Shown here: one piece after another, positions 46,320 through 58,200 of the stretch
How the letters are laid out: each line of letters starts with the position of its first letter
How positions within the stretch are numbered: position 1 is the stretch's first letter
DNA from: Haemonchus contortus
Taxonomy: Eukaryota > Nematoda > Chromadorea > Rhabditida > Trichostrongylidae
Assembly (NCBI GenBank): GCA_000469685.2
Contig: LS997564.1
Span: forward strand, 36,350,151-36,414,150
Direction of reading: 5' to 3'
Length of the DNA stretch: 64,000 nt
Translations under genes and position numbers: made by a program
Notes under the pieces: generated by a model
What the model was told of the DNA's origin: nothing
Seen by the model: only the letters and a program-made list of their open reading frames with translations
Databases searched by the model: none

Positions 46320-46565
46320 TCAATCTTGTCTGAGGGATGCGCCCACGCATTTAACTTCCATTCAAAATCATAGTGGCCTTTGGGATGCGTACGTACGATG
46401 ATTTACAGTGGACAATGCAGATGCCAGCCCTTTTATCTTCCAGACGAATCCAGTACCTGATGCCGACTCTGAGAGGAAAGAAGGCTCGATTAGCCTGGGT
46501 GAGGTTCGATCCGGGTTCAGTCTCTCGACCATTTGCGTGATAATGTGGGTCACTTGTCCTGCACC
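46320..46565 (-). repeat. tRNA-derived SINE, copy 5
   Basis: Inverted copy: tail (GAGGGATGCGCCCACGCATT), body (CTTTTATCTTCCAGACGAAT) and head with the clearest B box of the family (GGTTCGATCCGGG at about 46501-46515 on +, in the reverse sense a degenerate copy). Confidence 0.65.
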
Positions 46566-48008
46566 ATTCCCACCATAATGACTGCAAGGGGAACAGTCGC
46601 CCAATTATCAGCTCACTGATTGTGAGCTGTGCAAAAAATCCTGGATTTTCTTTACACGTATCAACGAACCAGTCACCGGGAATCAATACAAAAAAAAATC
46701 GATAAAACGTACCTTCAATCACTGATTGAAGTAAACCACCGTCATGAACGAGCTCAAATCAAAGTTTCTGTTACGATACGTACAATTCACGGGTTCAACT
46801 TTGTCGCTCAACGTGTGGTAATGATCCTTGTCAGGGCAGGGTGATAATGGACTGGGAAGAGAGAGCTATACCAACTATTTCAGGGCGGCATGCCATGATA
46901 TGAGATGAACATCAAGACATCTACCGAGGCATCGCATATGGCGAGACAACTAGCTAGCAAACGACCAGAATGAAAAATCCGCTTCCGGAAAAGGCTCAGG
47001 TCTCATACAAAACATACAGTGGGCCTCCAATCTTCGAGTCACGCTAACGCCACTTATCCAAACCCTTTTCATCTGTTACCTCCATGTGTAACCATGATAA
47101 TCAGCTTGAAAAGCTGTCCAAAAATTAAAAGCCAGGAAATACGAACTACGAAAAACATAGTCGTACGCTCCTGTATGCTCATCCAGCGCTTAAGACCCTA
47201 CACGTTGACATTTTAAGAAGCTCTTGCATTACTATAACGACTTCAAATCAAAAGTTGTCGAAATGATTCGTATTTCTGGCGGGTTTGCGTTCAATTACAA
47301 CAGGGAGAAATGCATGCGTTTATACTTGTGATTAGAACTGCACATGCACATGCGAATGCCACGCTTCGCTACGAGCGTGTGCAGACTTGTACAAACGTTC
47401 ATACACATGTACGTGAGCATGACAAATCCACAAAGATGTGCACGTGCACGTCTACCCAAGTGCACGAGTGTATGCGGGCTTGGCCAGGACAGAGGGGGAA
47501 CGTTCGTTCCGCGCGTCCGTCAAAACTGGGTCACCCCGCCCACATACCAACCGGATACGATTTCGAAATCACATTACAGGACCACTAAGTGTCAGTGGAG
47601 TGGACCATTTGCACTTGTCCGTGCTATTTTTTTAGCCTGAATGCCATGAACCAAGCGCAATTCGTATGCCCCATTAACAACTGCGACATCGTCAAGGATC
47701 GCGGCGTGACAGGCCGCGTGCGACGACTGCGGGGTGAACTAGTTCAGATGGAAGCGCGCAACGAAACGCATCCCCAAACCGGGTGGTCCAAAAATGTTTT
47801 TGGATTACTGTACATGTATAAATACGTAGTTCTATTACGCATCGAGTACAAGTCAATTCTTTTAAGAACGGTAGTTACTAAGTATACACTACATTTTCCC
47901 ATGGAGCCCGTCCCTTACAGAGCACTTCCAACAAACGATTCATCGTCACAAGAATAAGATTGGAAAATGAACTCACAAGAAGATCGGGATTCGTGGAACT
48001 CGTTTGCC
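46566..48008. other. Gene-free stretch downstream of ligase A
   Basis: Overlapping + frames at 47310-47957 (some with cysteines, such as FVCPINNCDIVKDRG) have no family that I recognise and may be remnants of a repeat. No other feature. Confidence 0.3.
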
Positions 48009-51000
48009 TCATTTGTGATGACGAGGACAAGGAGCAAAAGCTCTTTGCAAAGTTTTCAAATTCTGAAAAATTGGTTGACTTCTACTCTTTTTTTTACAGT
48101 ACTTTGTGAAACGCCCTGTTGTCGAACCAAACGTAATCTCTTTTCATGAGGAAAAAAAATAGTTCCCAATTACTTTTAACTACCCAAAAATGTGAAAAAC
48201 GTGTGGAATTCTAATAAATGTCCTATGAAAACCGGAACTTACTCGAGTTCCGCTGCCTCCTTCTTCTCCAGCCAGTATTTCTCCACAACCGTAGCAGAAC
48301 CATGTACCGCAACGACAAAAAACTTCATTACAACCTTCATCAACCTAGAAATACTACTGTTAGATTATTCATGCAATGTGCTTACTAAGATGCACAATGA
48401 TCACTGATTATCACTACTTATCACATGATATTCACGAAATAAGGGTGGATGACGGAAAAAGAGACGTACCATGACCGCGATACCACAAGTCGGGCAAGTT
48501 TTCGTGTACTTTTCAAGAACTTTCTGTGTTCGTTTCTCGTTCAGTCCCAAAGCCTTGTCCATGACCTCCTGTCAAAGAATGTACTTACATCTATCTACAT
48601 AATTATTAGGCATTCAAAGGATACAATTACTACAATGTATTCACTACGGACACAAACAACTGCTCGAAGTGTGTACTCAAATCGGAACATAGAATCAGAA
48701 GCGTCATTAGGTCCGAGAGCGAATGCTCTACACGAGGATACGGACAAGCCGTAAGCCAGGCATTTCTTTTAGTGTTTACTTTACCTCAAGTTTGTCGATG
48801 CCTCCATACCACCAGGCCATTTCTTGACGTTGGTCATCTGTAGCAGCCAAATACTCATCGACAGTGATTTCCTTGAACACCAAATTGCCCTCTTCGTCCT
48901 CAACCATTCGCGAGCCTACTAATAGCTTCTTTTACTTCACTTCAGCGGGCTGCATTATTGTCAGTCAGTTCTCAGTCAAAGATGTACATGGTGTCAGGGC
49001 ATCGTTCCAAAGAGGCAAGGACTGGGCGATGTACCCGCTTGGGATTGTACCTACTCGGGGAAACAGCTGGGAATCATGTCTACCTTCAGAGTTACCCTTT
49101 ATATTGACTATTATTCAACTCTTTTGATTCTTAATCGCTACCTTGAAGGTTACTGACCACGAACATCGTCATTTCGGTTCTGGGAGTCTCAAAGAGCAAT
49201 GTTTTCGACGGCTGCCTTTGATATGTAGTGCCGTTGAAACATAAAATCGCTTACCAGCAACGACGGTCGCTCGGCAGGGATTCACACCATGATATGCGCG
49301 ATGGCATTTTATACAGAAACTATAGTCACAGACTGGACAGATAGCCAGCAATGAAGTACTGAAACATCACGGAAGTGCTCCTCACATTTTAGATTTAACT
49401 TCAGAACAAAAAACCTGCCCTCGGGTTGAAAGCAGACCCTTGGTTCTGGAACTCACTCACCAACTTCTTCTAGGGGCAGGACTTTGGCATCGAGGACGAG
49501 GACAGAAAGCGATGTCATCGATACGGGCAAGGACGTTTGACAGAATGATCCTCTGGTAACGTTCAAAGTGGTCCTGAAAAGAAAAGCAGGTCTCAAAGCG
49601 CACATCTAAGAAGGCTTAACGTCAAGTGTTGTGCGACTCGGTAGACTGAGCATTAACAGTGTTGACAGGCTCACCATCTTCTTGTAGTTTAAATCTCGAG
49701 CTATAGCAGAAGCCCAGCTCATGCCATCCGAGCACTCTTACCTATGTCTACTAGCTGGGCTTCTACGGGTTAGAAGAGTGAGGCAGCAAGAGAGGTGAAG
49801 ACGGTTCGTATGAAAGGCGGTTAGGACCTGGCGGTCCATGACTTCCCATCAAACGGGATTTTGGAACTAGACCACCCATAGGCGAATTAATAGAAAAAGT
49901 GTATAATATGAGTAGTATGGTGAGACTTTTTAATGGAGAGAGTTGTCTGTTGAAATTTCGGTACAGGGAACGTCATACACATCTGCGTTCAGCATGGGAG
50001 AAAGATCTTCAGGGGACAGACTTGATGGGACATGTGCAAGAGCTTAACAAGCGGTTGTCAGGTTAAACCAGCCCTCACCGCATTCCTGATCCCTTGTGAG
50101 CCCTTAGATTTCCCGTCCTTGTGACATATTAGGAGTTCGATTCCAAGCTATTTGGGCATCGCATTTCTACAGCCATGACTAGAGTAGAAAACATACCTCA
50201 CCGACTAGCTCTTCGATAAGCATTTCTGATGGATAAGACTCACAACGTGGTGAAAGACAAGACAACGGAGCAACCTGGAAAAAAGTCAGAACCAACTTTC
50301 TATGGAGAGAACCTTCCTTGAAGCGACTAAAAATAAAAACCAGATTTTGCAATCACCCGCATAGCTGTGAGCTGATCCAGAAAATACGTTCTGACGCATT
50401 TTTTGCAGAAAACATGACCACATGGATTGAACTGCACACATTCAGGTCCCGATTTATTATCGTAACACACCTTGAGCAATGATGTTAATGACTCTTTGAC
50501 CATAACCATTGGCATATGTGTTATAATAGGTATCGATTTTACGCGCGCCCATCTGCACCTCTTCATCATGCGTGTGAAACTTTACGAGAATGCTTAAAAA
50601 AAAAGTGTGCAGGTACCTCGCAATCGTGCCAGCGTTGATTGAACGTTTTGTCCTCGTACTCCTTACATGAATTTTGGACGATACTCAACAAATTGATGCC
50701 AAACACATTCTGAAATACACTCTACTCATTTCTTGAGTCATTTTCGCATGCCTCCAACTTCCCCGCAGTTTGACAGATTGAAATAAGAGCTGGCATACTG
50801 TTCCTGCTTATTGAGCATCATTACGTGACCACAAAGCTGGTTATATACCCTTCCTTCTCTGCCCTTCAGCGCCTAGTGATCGAAAAAAGGATTTCCTCTA
50901 CTCCCAACTACATATTCACCAATACACAACTCATATAAACGCGATATCTCCCCGGCGGGACCGGAAAAAAACCATTCGCCTTTTTTTCAATAGTATTTCA

Positions 51001-53267
51001 GTTGAAGACATTTCCATAGAAACCAAAGTCGGCAACAATTTCAGAAGGTAGCCTCGTCCCGCGTTGAAGAGAAGAAAAATTTTACAAACTTTTTTTACAT
51101 AAAAATCGCTTTATGCAATTTTTCACACAAAAATCGCTCTATTTTGCAAGTGTCTTGTGATTAAAGTAATTATTCAGGCCCAAGTAAGATCAATCTCTAA
51201 ACTCCTTCCGTAGCATCAATTATTCCACCCAAATAAGCTGCTGGGCCTACATTTCTGATATATTGTTTCACATAAGATTTTCGTATTCATTCCAGTACTT
51301 GACGCGAAATCAAGCAGAGCCCCATTAAATCCAAGAATAGCGTACAAGCATGACAGCGGCTCCTTCTACAACTTGTACGGGAACCAGCCCCATCAATCAC
51401 TTTCGTGTTGAGGGCGGAGTTTATGCGCAAGGGCGTGCTCAGCTGAGCCAGCTCTCTGTACACTACTCCACGGAACATGGCGCGGGAAAGCTTCCTTGCC
51501 TCTTTTCGAGATGCACAGTGGCATTTCTATCGTGAAACGAATGGGATCATCTCTGCTGAAGACTTCAGCATAGTCCTCTGATCTCTATTATTTCATAAAA
51601 ACCTAATCAGCAGTAAATATAAGAATAGCCAGCTATTAAATAAAGTTGGACGAGGGTGTGTAGAACGATGACTTACGTTCTGTATGCTGTAGGGATTCCC
51701 GTCGAGGCAAATTTCCTTCAAATCACATTCCTCTATGAAATTCTTCACCGTGTCACAGCAACGCAGCAGGAAACAAGGTTTCGAGGTGTTCTTTGCCAAG
51801 ACTTCCAGGTGATCATGAATTTCCTCAGCCTGAAAGAGCACGATTGTTAAGGTCGGATCCTTTTGGGCTTTCTCTTTGAAACACCTTGAACTCACCAAGT
51901 GTGCAGTTAACCAGAGGCTCTGAAAGTTCAGGTCGATGGGTGTAGTCGGATAATCGATAGGAAAGCGAAACACCAAATTGATCGGTGAAAGCTGTTTTGT
52001 CTTATATGATTGGCGTCCTGAAATCACCTAATTTACTGAGGAGAAGCTTGAAAGACAGATCGTCGAGGCTTAAAGTAATGCAAAGAAAATTGGGAGCGGT
52101 GGTGGAGTGGGAAGTGAAGAAAGAGCGATAACTGCATGACCGATTGATCACAAATACACTATCGTGGGGACTCTTACCCAAGAGATCAGACTCACAACCC
52201 ATAAAGGAGGAGGATAGTAGGCACTAGACTTTTATCAATGTCCCTGAGCTTACTCCTCCATTATCCATTCCTACCCATTTCACTTCATGTTTTCCTTTTT
52301 CCAACTGCTGAGGTCGTTTTTCTTTGATCTTGCTGAATCGAAAGATTCCTGCCAACGAACCGATCAATGAAAACAGAGATGAATTTTAGAAATTAGCAAC
52401 ACATTCGTTTGAAAAGGTAGTTCATAATATCGAGCAGAAGGATGTTTCCGGAGCAGAATTCTCTCTTCTTTATCTTCAACACAACTAGGTACCTCTCAAT
52501 GAGAACGCCACTTTCTCTTAGCTCACACTGACGGTTGAAAAGGAACAAGCTTTTTCAAGGGAGGACTAGTGAAGGACATTCTGATTAACGTAAAGGAATC
52601 CCGATACGTAGCGATCCCTAGCTAGTTGTCTCGTCGTGCAGTATGACACAGTTGGCTGTTTTTGCTAGCTGTCTCGCCGCGGAGAAACTTTAGTCGCCGA
52701 AAGTTTTAAACCTTGGCCAAGAGCTCAATTGTTTACCCGTGTGGGGACTTTCCCTGCTAGAGTAAATGGTTTAAAGCTGAGGTGAACAGGCCATGCTTCC
52801 TGTCTGCTCTTTTGAGCGAAAAAATCCAGATAGCTTCATAACAAGCCCCAAAAATTGAGGAATCGCCTTTATGCCTCTCGTCTACTTTTGCCACCCCAGA
52901 CCAAAATGTAAAAACGAGGTTCATAGACATTAGTATTCTTCCAGTACTGCGCCATCCGGTGACGAAGGTTCCAAGAATAGATATGGCATTACTTCTCTGA
53001 CATAGGCACACAAGAAACAGACGATCCGTTCCTATTCCGTCTTTGCGCTTCTACTGAATGTCTAAACCACAAATCATATAAAATGGTCATGATACCTTCT
53101 TCAGAGTCGACGTATAAAAGGATAGGGTTCGTCTTTGGCTCCAGTTCAATAGATACACTTCCTTCTAATAATTCACGACTGCGATCGATCTTCACCAACT
53201 CCTCTCCATAAAAAGCTACAAGCGCTTCAACTTCTTCCTCTTGCTCTTGTGAAAAGACTTTTGGCAT
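48009..53267 (-). CDS. RNF14-like RBR E3 ubiquitin ligase, copy A
   Basis: Twelve exons on - join to 444 residues: 53267-53096, 52017-51896, 51829-51677, 50709-50617, 50470-50357, 50274-50197, 49573-49461, 49358-49255, 48915-48785, 48568-48470, 48344-48243 and 48062-48009. Exon 9 could start three bases earlier. Residues 1-149 form an RWD domain. RING1 starts at C179 and C182 (DCEVCYDN) and continues FNPCGHVFCKKC. The IBR includes CPRPRC at 268-273 and CPVCDYSFCIKC at 289-300. RING2 has CPTC at 385-388 and GCNEVFC, with C403 in the place of the catalytic cysteine; the next pair is C-x-C instead of C-x2-C. RBR ligases pass ubiquitin through this cysteine; RNF14 acts in clearing stalled ribosomes. 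The last exon gives a C-terminus unlike copies B and C and is less sure. Confidence 0.86.
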
Positions 53268-55201
53268 TAACCTTATAGGTTAGAGAGAGCGATTACTGTT
53301 TCTGAAAAATATCTACTACTGGTCGACCTCAGGTCAAAAGGCACATTACACCCTGAACGTATTGACCGGGAGTAAATCTGCCTCTACTCTATCCATAGAT
53401 GATTCGCTCCTAATAAGCCATCGCATGAGAGGAAGAAACAAGTCGTAGGATCGAAATCACTCGCTGGCCATACGTTCATCAGGTGATGTGCCTTTAAGTT
53501 TTTATTATGAGAACTTCCTGATTCCCATATGGAAAAAATAGAAAAGAACGAAGAATAGCAAGGCACGGGTATAGAAAAAAATGACTAATAATTAATAAAT
53601 GAGATATGTGAAACAATGACATACAAGAAACAATAATAATGGTTAATAACCAATACTTCCTTCTTTTATGAAAAGCTCATAGAAAATTTATTTTCATCTC
53701 TACACCTGTCAGCGGAGTCAATATGTACATAGAAAATCACAGACATTATAATCAACAGCAGAGGGACATATGATAAAACACGGGGTGCCAATCAAACAAA
53801 AACCAAATTCTGGTACGGACCAGTATTCCAGTACTACCTACTCTCTTATAGAAACCTTTTCTGGTTCTATACCACAACTACCTGACTTATTCGTGCTACT
53901 CTTCGACATCTTACAAGAAGTGCGAAGCTTTAGAGTCGCATGAATTCTGAGGGGCTACGTTAGAATTTAGATCTGTAGTGAATTTCCGTCCCTGTATTGG
54001 TCACTCACGGTTGTGTACGACCTCGACTCACCGGATATTTGATTCAATTGGAAACGTCTACAACCGAATGTGGCCAAGCACTCACAAAAACTAAAAAACT
54101 AGACTAAAGGGTTTTATCCCTGCTTAATGTATCAATTATGAAACGGTCTTTGACCACAACAAGTTCGATTACAATCGGAGACCGATTAAACAACAACAAA
54201 AACAAAACAGAGATACCTGAAATAAGTTTACTATAACGTTTTCTACGTGGGTCTAGTTACAGGTATCATGTAGCAAAAAACCATGGAAAAAATCTTGTTG
54301 CAATAAGATTGAAGCGTTTAAGTGCCATTACTACTGGAAATGAATCAAGGAGTAAACGCTGGCTTTTTATCGTGATGTAGCATTTTGGTCTACGATATAA
54401 CTCAAAAGAATGTCGAGTGATCACACGGTACTTTTTGAAAGTTAATTCGGAAGTGGGCAATATTAGACCCGACTCCATCACACCGCGCGACGACTCTCAG
54501 ATAGTTGTCTCTCGGCGCAACAGGCGCTTGAATCTAACCCTAGCCGATGTACTCGGGAAGCAAAAGAACTGTGGTAGTAAAATGTTGCACCATGAACCAA
54601 ACTATGCAGAAAAGTAACCGCCTCCAGCTCCCATCTTATCCATCACAAGTTCGAAAGAACAGGAAAAGGTTGCCTGAGAATGGAGATACACCTAATCACT
54701 CCTGAATCATCTTCCATTCCGATCATCAGTAGTGATTAGTCCCCGAGTGGAATCTGCGGTCCTGCTCCTCGACAGTCCTGAAATGAAGCTATTGCTTCAC
54801 CTCACATCATATATGTATACAACCAGACCAGAAAAAAAGAAGATTCCAAGGCAACAGGCACAAAGAAAGCAAAGTGCTCAGTACTATATACGTACTGACT
54901 GGAGATGTGGCGAGGGGCTTAAGAGGAGAAGATGGAGGTGGTATAAAGCCCCACATAAACCACTCGAGAGTGGTGAGTTCCCACCACTGGTGGGTAAGCA
55001 CCGTCTTCGAATAAACTATGGAAGACGCCTTATGGTTAGATCCCTGTCGTTTCCTCTGGCCTACACCTTGACATCCGTGCATCTCTGTCCCCGCAAGACT
55101 TATGAGAAGTCGAAAGAAGGTATGTCTATGGGATTATGTCAAAGAATCAAATAGGGTCCTATCGCTGATTTCCCAGTGCATTTTGTCTGATTTCTACATT
55201 G
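53268..55201. other. Spacer between ligases A and B
   Basis: No gene or named repeat seen. It probably holds the promoter of A and the 3' end of B. Confidence 0.4.
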
Positions 55202-58200
55202 TTATGGGATTACTGTTTGCAACATTTTCCTAAATAAAATTTTCGTTCCCCGCCTTCGAGTTTGCAGAGTTAGTAGCAGAGCATAGTATGAACAAACCGG
55301 AGAATCCGTGAAATGGCCATAATAATGTCCTTCGAGAATCGCATCACAGTTCCAGCAAAAATGTGTATCGCACATTGAGCACACCATCATATTGCACCCG
55401 GACTGCCGCTAAAAATCATCATCAGTCTGTATTTTACACTACTATTTATGAACTTTGCTCGACATGCGCTGGGAATCATTCTTGCTTGTGTTCTTTATGT
55501 AAAAGTGAATTCTTCCTTCTAAGTTCAGGCCTCACACCAGTTTTTGCTTAGCCTCATTCATTGATTAGAAGCGTAACTGTGTTCCATCATTTTGGCTGGT
55601 CGTCAAGCATCATCAAGCTTACACTAAAGTAGGGTGCAGCACACGGGGGTCCGGGAACTTCTCCCCTAACACGGCGTCGCACACGCCGCACCCGCCGTCT
55701 ATCGCAGGATTGCGATGGAAGATTGGAGCGCGCAATTTGTGAGGTAGGAAGTCCTTTAATTATTTGAATTGTCCGGCCGCTCTTTTCAATTCCAATGCGG
55801 TCTTGATCGTTGTTTATATAGGAGGAGTCATTTTAATTAATCAAGCCTAATAAACATGAAAACTAAAAAGAAACAGAAGAAAAGACGATAAAATTCAATG
55901 AAAAAGCAAGCCTGTCAAGGAAAAATATCGCGTCCTATCGATTGGCGGGAGGCGGGGTGAGTACTGTAATAGCAGTGACATTAGCCGCATGCCGCAAGGG
56001 AGAATGCCGCGATAGGGGAGAAGTTCCGTTACCCCAGCACACAGCCATTTGGACTCTTGATGCTTATGTAATACTCTTTGCGCATCGCAAAAAGCTAACC
56101 AAACTCTCTGTGCTTTTCTGTGCGTAAAGGGACAGAGCAGAACGACAAAATAAATTTACCGCCTCCTTCATTAATTAGAGATCCTCGAAAAGTACCTCCA
56201 AAAATTCAAGCCAAAAGGTATATGGGAATAAGGAAGACTGAGAATCGAGGTCACACCAGAGATAAAGCGTTTGAGGGTAAAAAAATTGTCTGAAGAGCTT
56301 TCCACCAGCGTTTTTGAAAATAATGAATTAGCTCAGCTGAATTTCACCTAGATACAGTATTTTCATTCGATACCCACGCTCTCTCAATTATCTTGAGCGA
56401 AAGTGAGTGTGAAGATAGAAATTGGTAATCAAAATTAAGAAATAGAAAAGGATGAAAAATGAAAGTCCTCTCAAAATCAAAGCTCTTTCAGTTCTTACCT
56501 GTATTGGGATGTTACATTGTGGGCATCTTTTGCTGTGTCCTTGCATCCATGCATAGGTACGTGCATCGACTTTTTTAAAAGCTTTTTCCATCTCGGCCTG
56601 AATCTCAAAAGTGAACTGTGCAAATTACAGATAAACAATGGAATGAGCTCGTCCAGACCAGGTTCCATGGAACAAGAAACAAAAATCTCAAAGGATTCTG
56701 TATTTACTTTTATTCAAAAGAGTACGGAACTCCAAGTATCTTACAAAATGATGATCTAGGCGCTCTTCCACTGAGTAGTTCATGGAGAAAGAGGAGAATT
56801 CCAGTTAATTTTGATAGGAACAAATTTCGTCGCAAAAATTTCCACACGAGATACTGAAACCAAAATTGCTTTGGATGTTTCGGAAGATAAGGGGAGTATG
56901 GGGGAAGGGTCGAGTTGTTCTCCTCGCATTTCTGCATAAGCTGTGACACACTACGGGAAAAGTGGCACAGTTTCTCGTGCACGGTGAGAGTGTGAGACGG
57001 ACAATTAATTTTACACGAAATTTTCAGAAATCCCATAAGGAATCGACACAAGAGGAGCTAGTTGGTAGTTCAGATTTCCTCTGGAAATATCACCGGAGAA
57101 ATAAAACCGAGATGGCTCACCTCTAGATTTTCGATGCCACCGTAGAACTCAGCCATTTTCATCCGGTCCTCTTGTGTAGCTAGGAGATACTCTTCAAACG
57201 AGACTTCTCTCAAACCCCATGTACCAAAACATCGATGGACTCCATGATAGCCACGATAACAAGCGGTACAGAAGTTATAACCACAAACCAAACAAGTCGC
57301 CAAATACTCGGTCCTGAAAATTTCCATGATACCTCCACAGTAAATTAGTGAAAAGAACGGGGACTATTCTTGCTGAGTGGCGTTGCATGAGAACAACTTT
57401 TCGGAAAGTGAGTGTTGAGTGAGAGAAACCCCATCTCAATACTCAATTCTCCACGCATTCTCGTACTCTGAAGCCGACCGCGAAAATAGGGGCAGCATAA
57501 GCTTCCCCTTCACAGTAATTCAGTTAAAAATATGAAATGCAAAGCTTGAGAAAAAAAAACAGAAACACCAACGTCTCACTGATAGCGGACGGTTTCTGGC
57601 AAGAGATTCTTGGGCACGTTACCACGTCATCCATTCTCTCAAGAGCTTTCTTCAGTAGGATTCCCTCGTAACGATCGAATTCTTTCTGCAAATAGAGTAA
57701 CTCGCCCGATTTTTCCTTGATTAGCAGATTTTCGTACCTGACCAAGCAATTCAATGATGATTTTTTGCGAAGCACTCGATTCACAGTTATCCGAAAGGCA
57801 AGTGAGGGGCGAAACCTGAGAATTGACAGGTTCACAGAGTACCTAACGTAAACTTGCTTGCAAAACTATGAGTGATTGGCACAACTAATCAGCTCAAGTT
57901 CCTCATCGTCCCCAGCAGAGCTTTTGTACTTGAAATCCTTAGAGAACAGTTCGAAGCCGTACAGCCAACAGTTAACTCATATGATTTTATTAATACTTTA
58001 AATTCTGGAGGATAGTGAATCATACTAAATCTAGACCGGGAGGAAGTCTGAAGGCACACCTGTGATCAAAATATGAGAATCCACTTCCCTATGAGAAAGA
58101 CAGTTGTGTCGCTCTTATTACCCGAGTGTTGTGAAGGATTTCCTCAAGACCTCTGGGACATGAAGGAGAGCGGGGAGAGATAGCGATGAAAAGCATCCAC

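Noticed and set aside
47967..48149. + frames including VCLICDDEDKEQKLF that look like a zinc-binding protein
   Set aside because: They lie partly antisense to the last exon of ligase A and have no partner exons or family.
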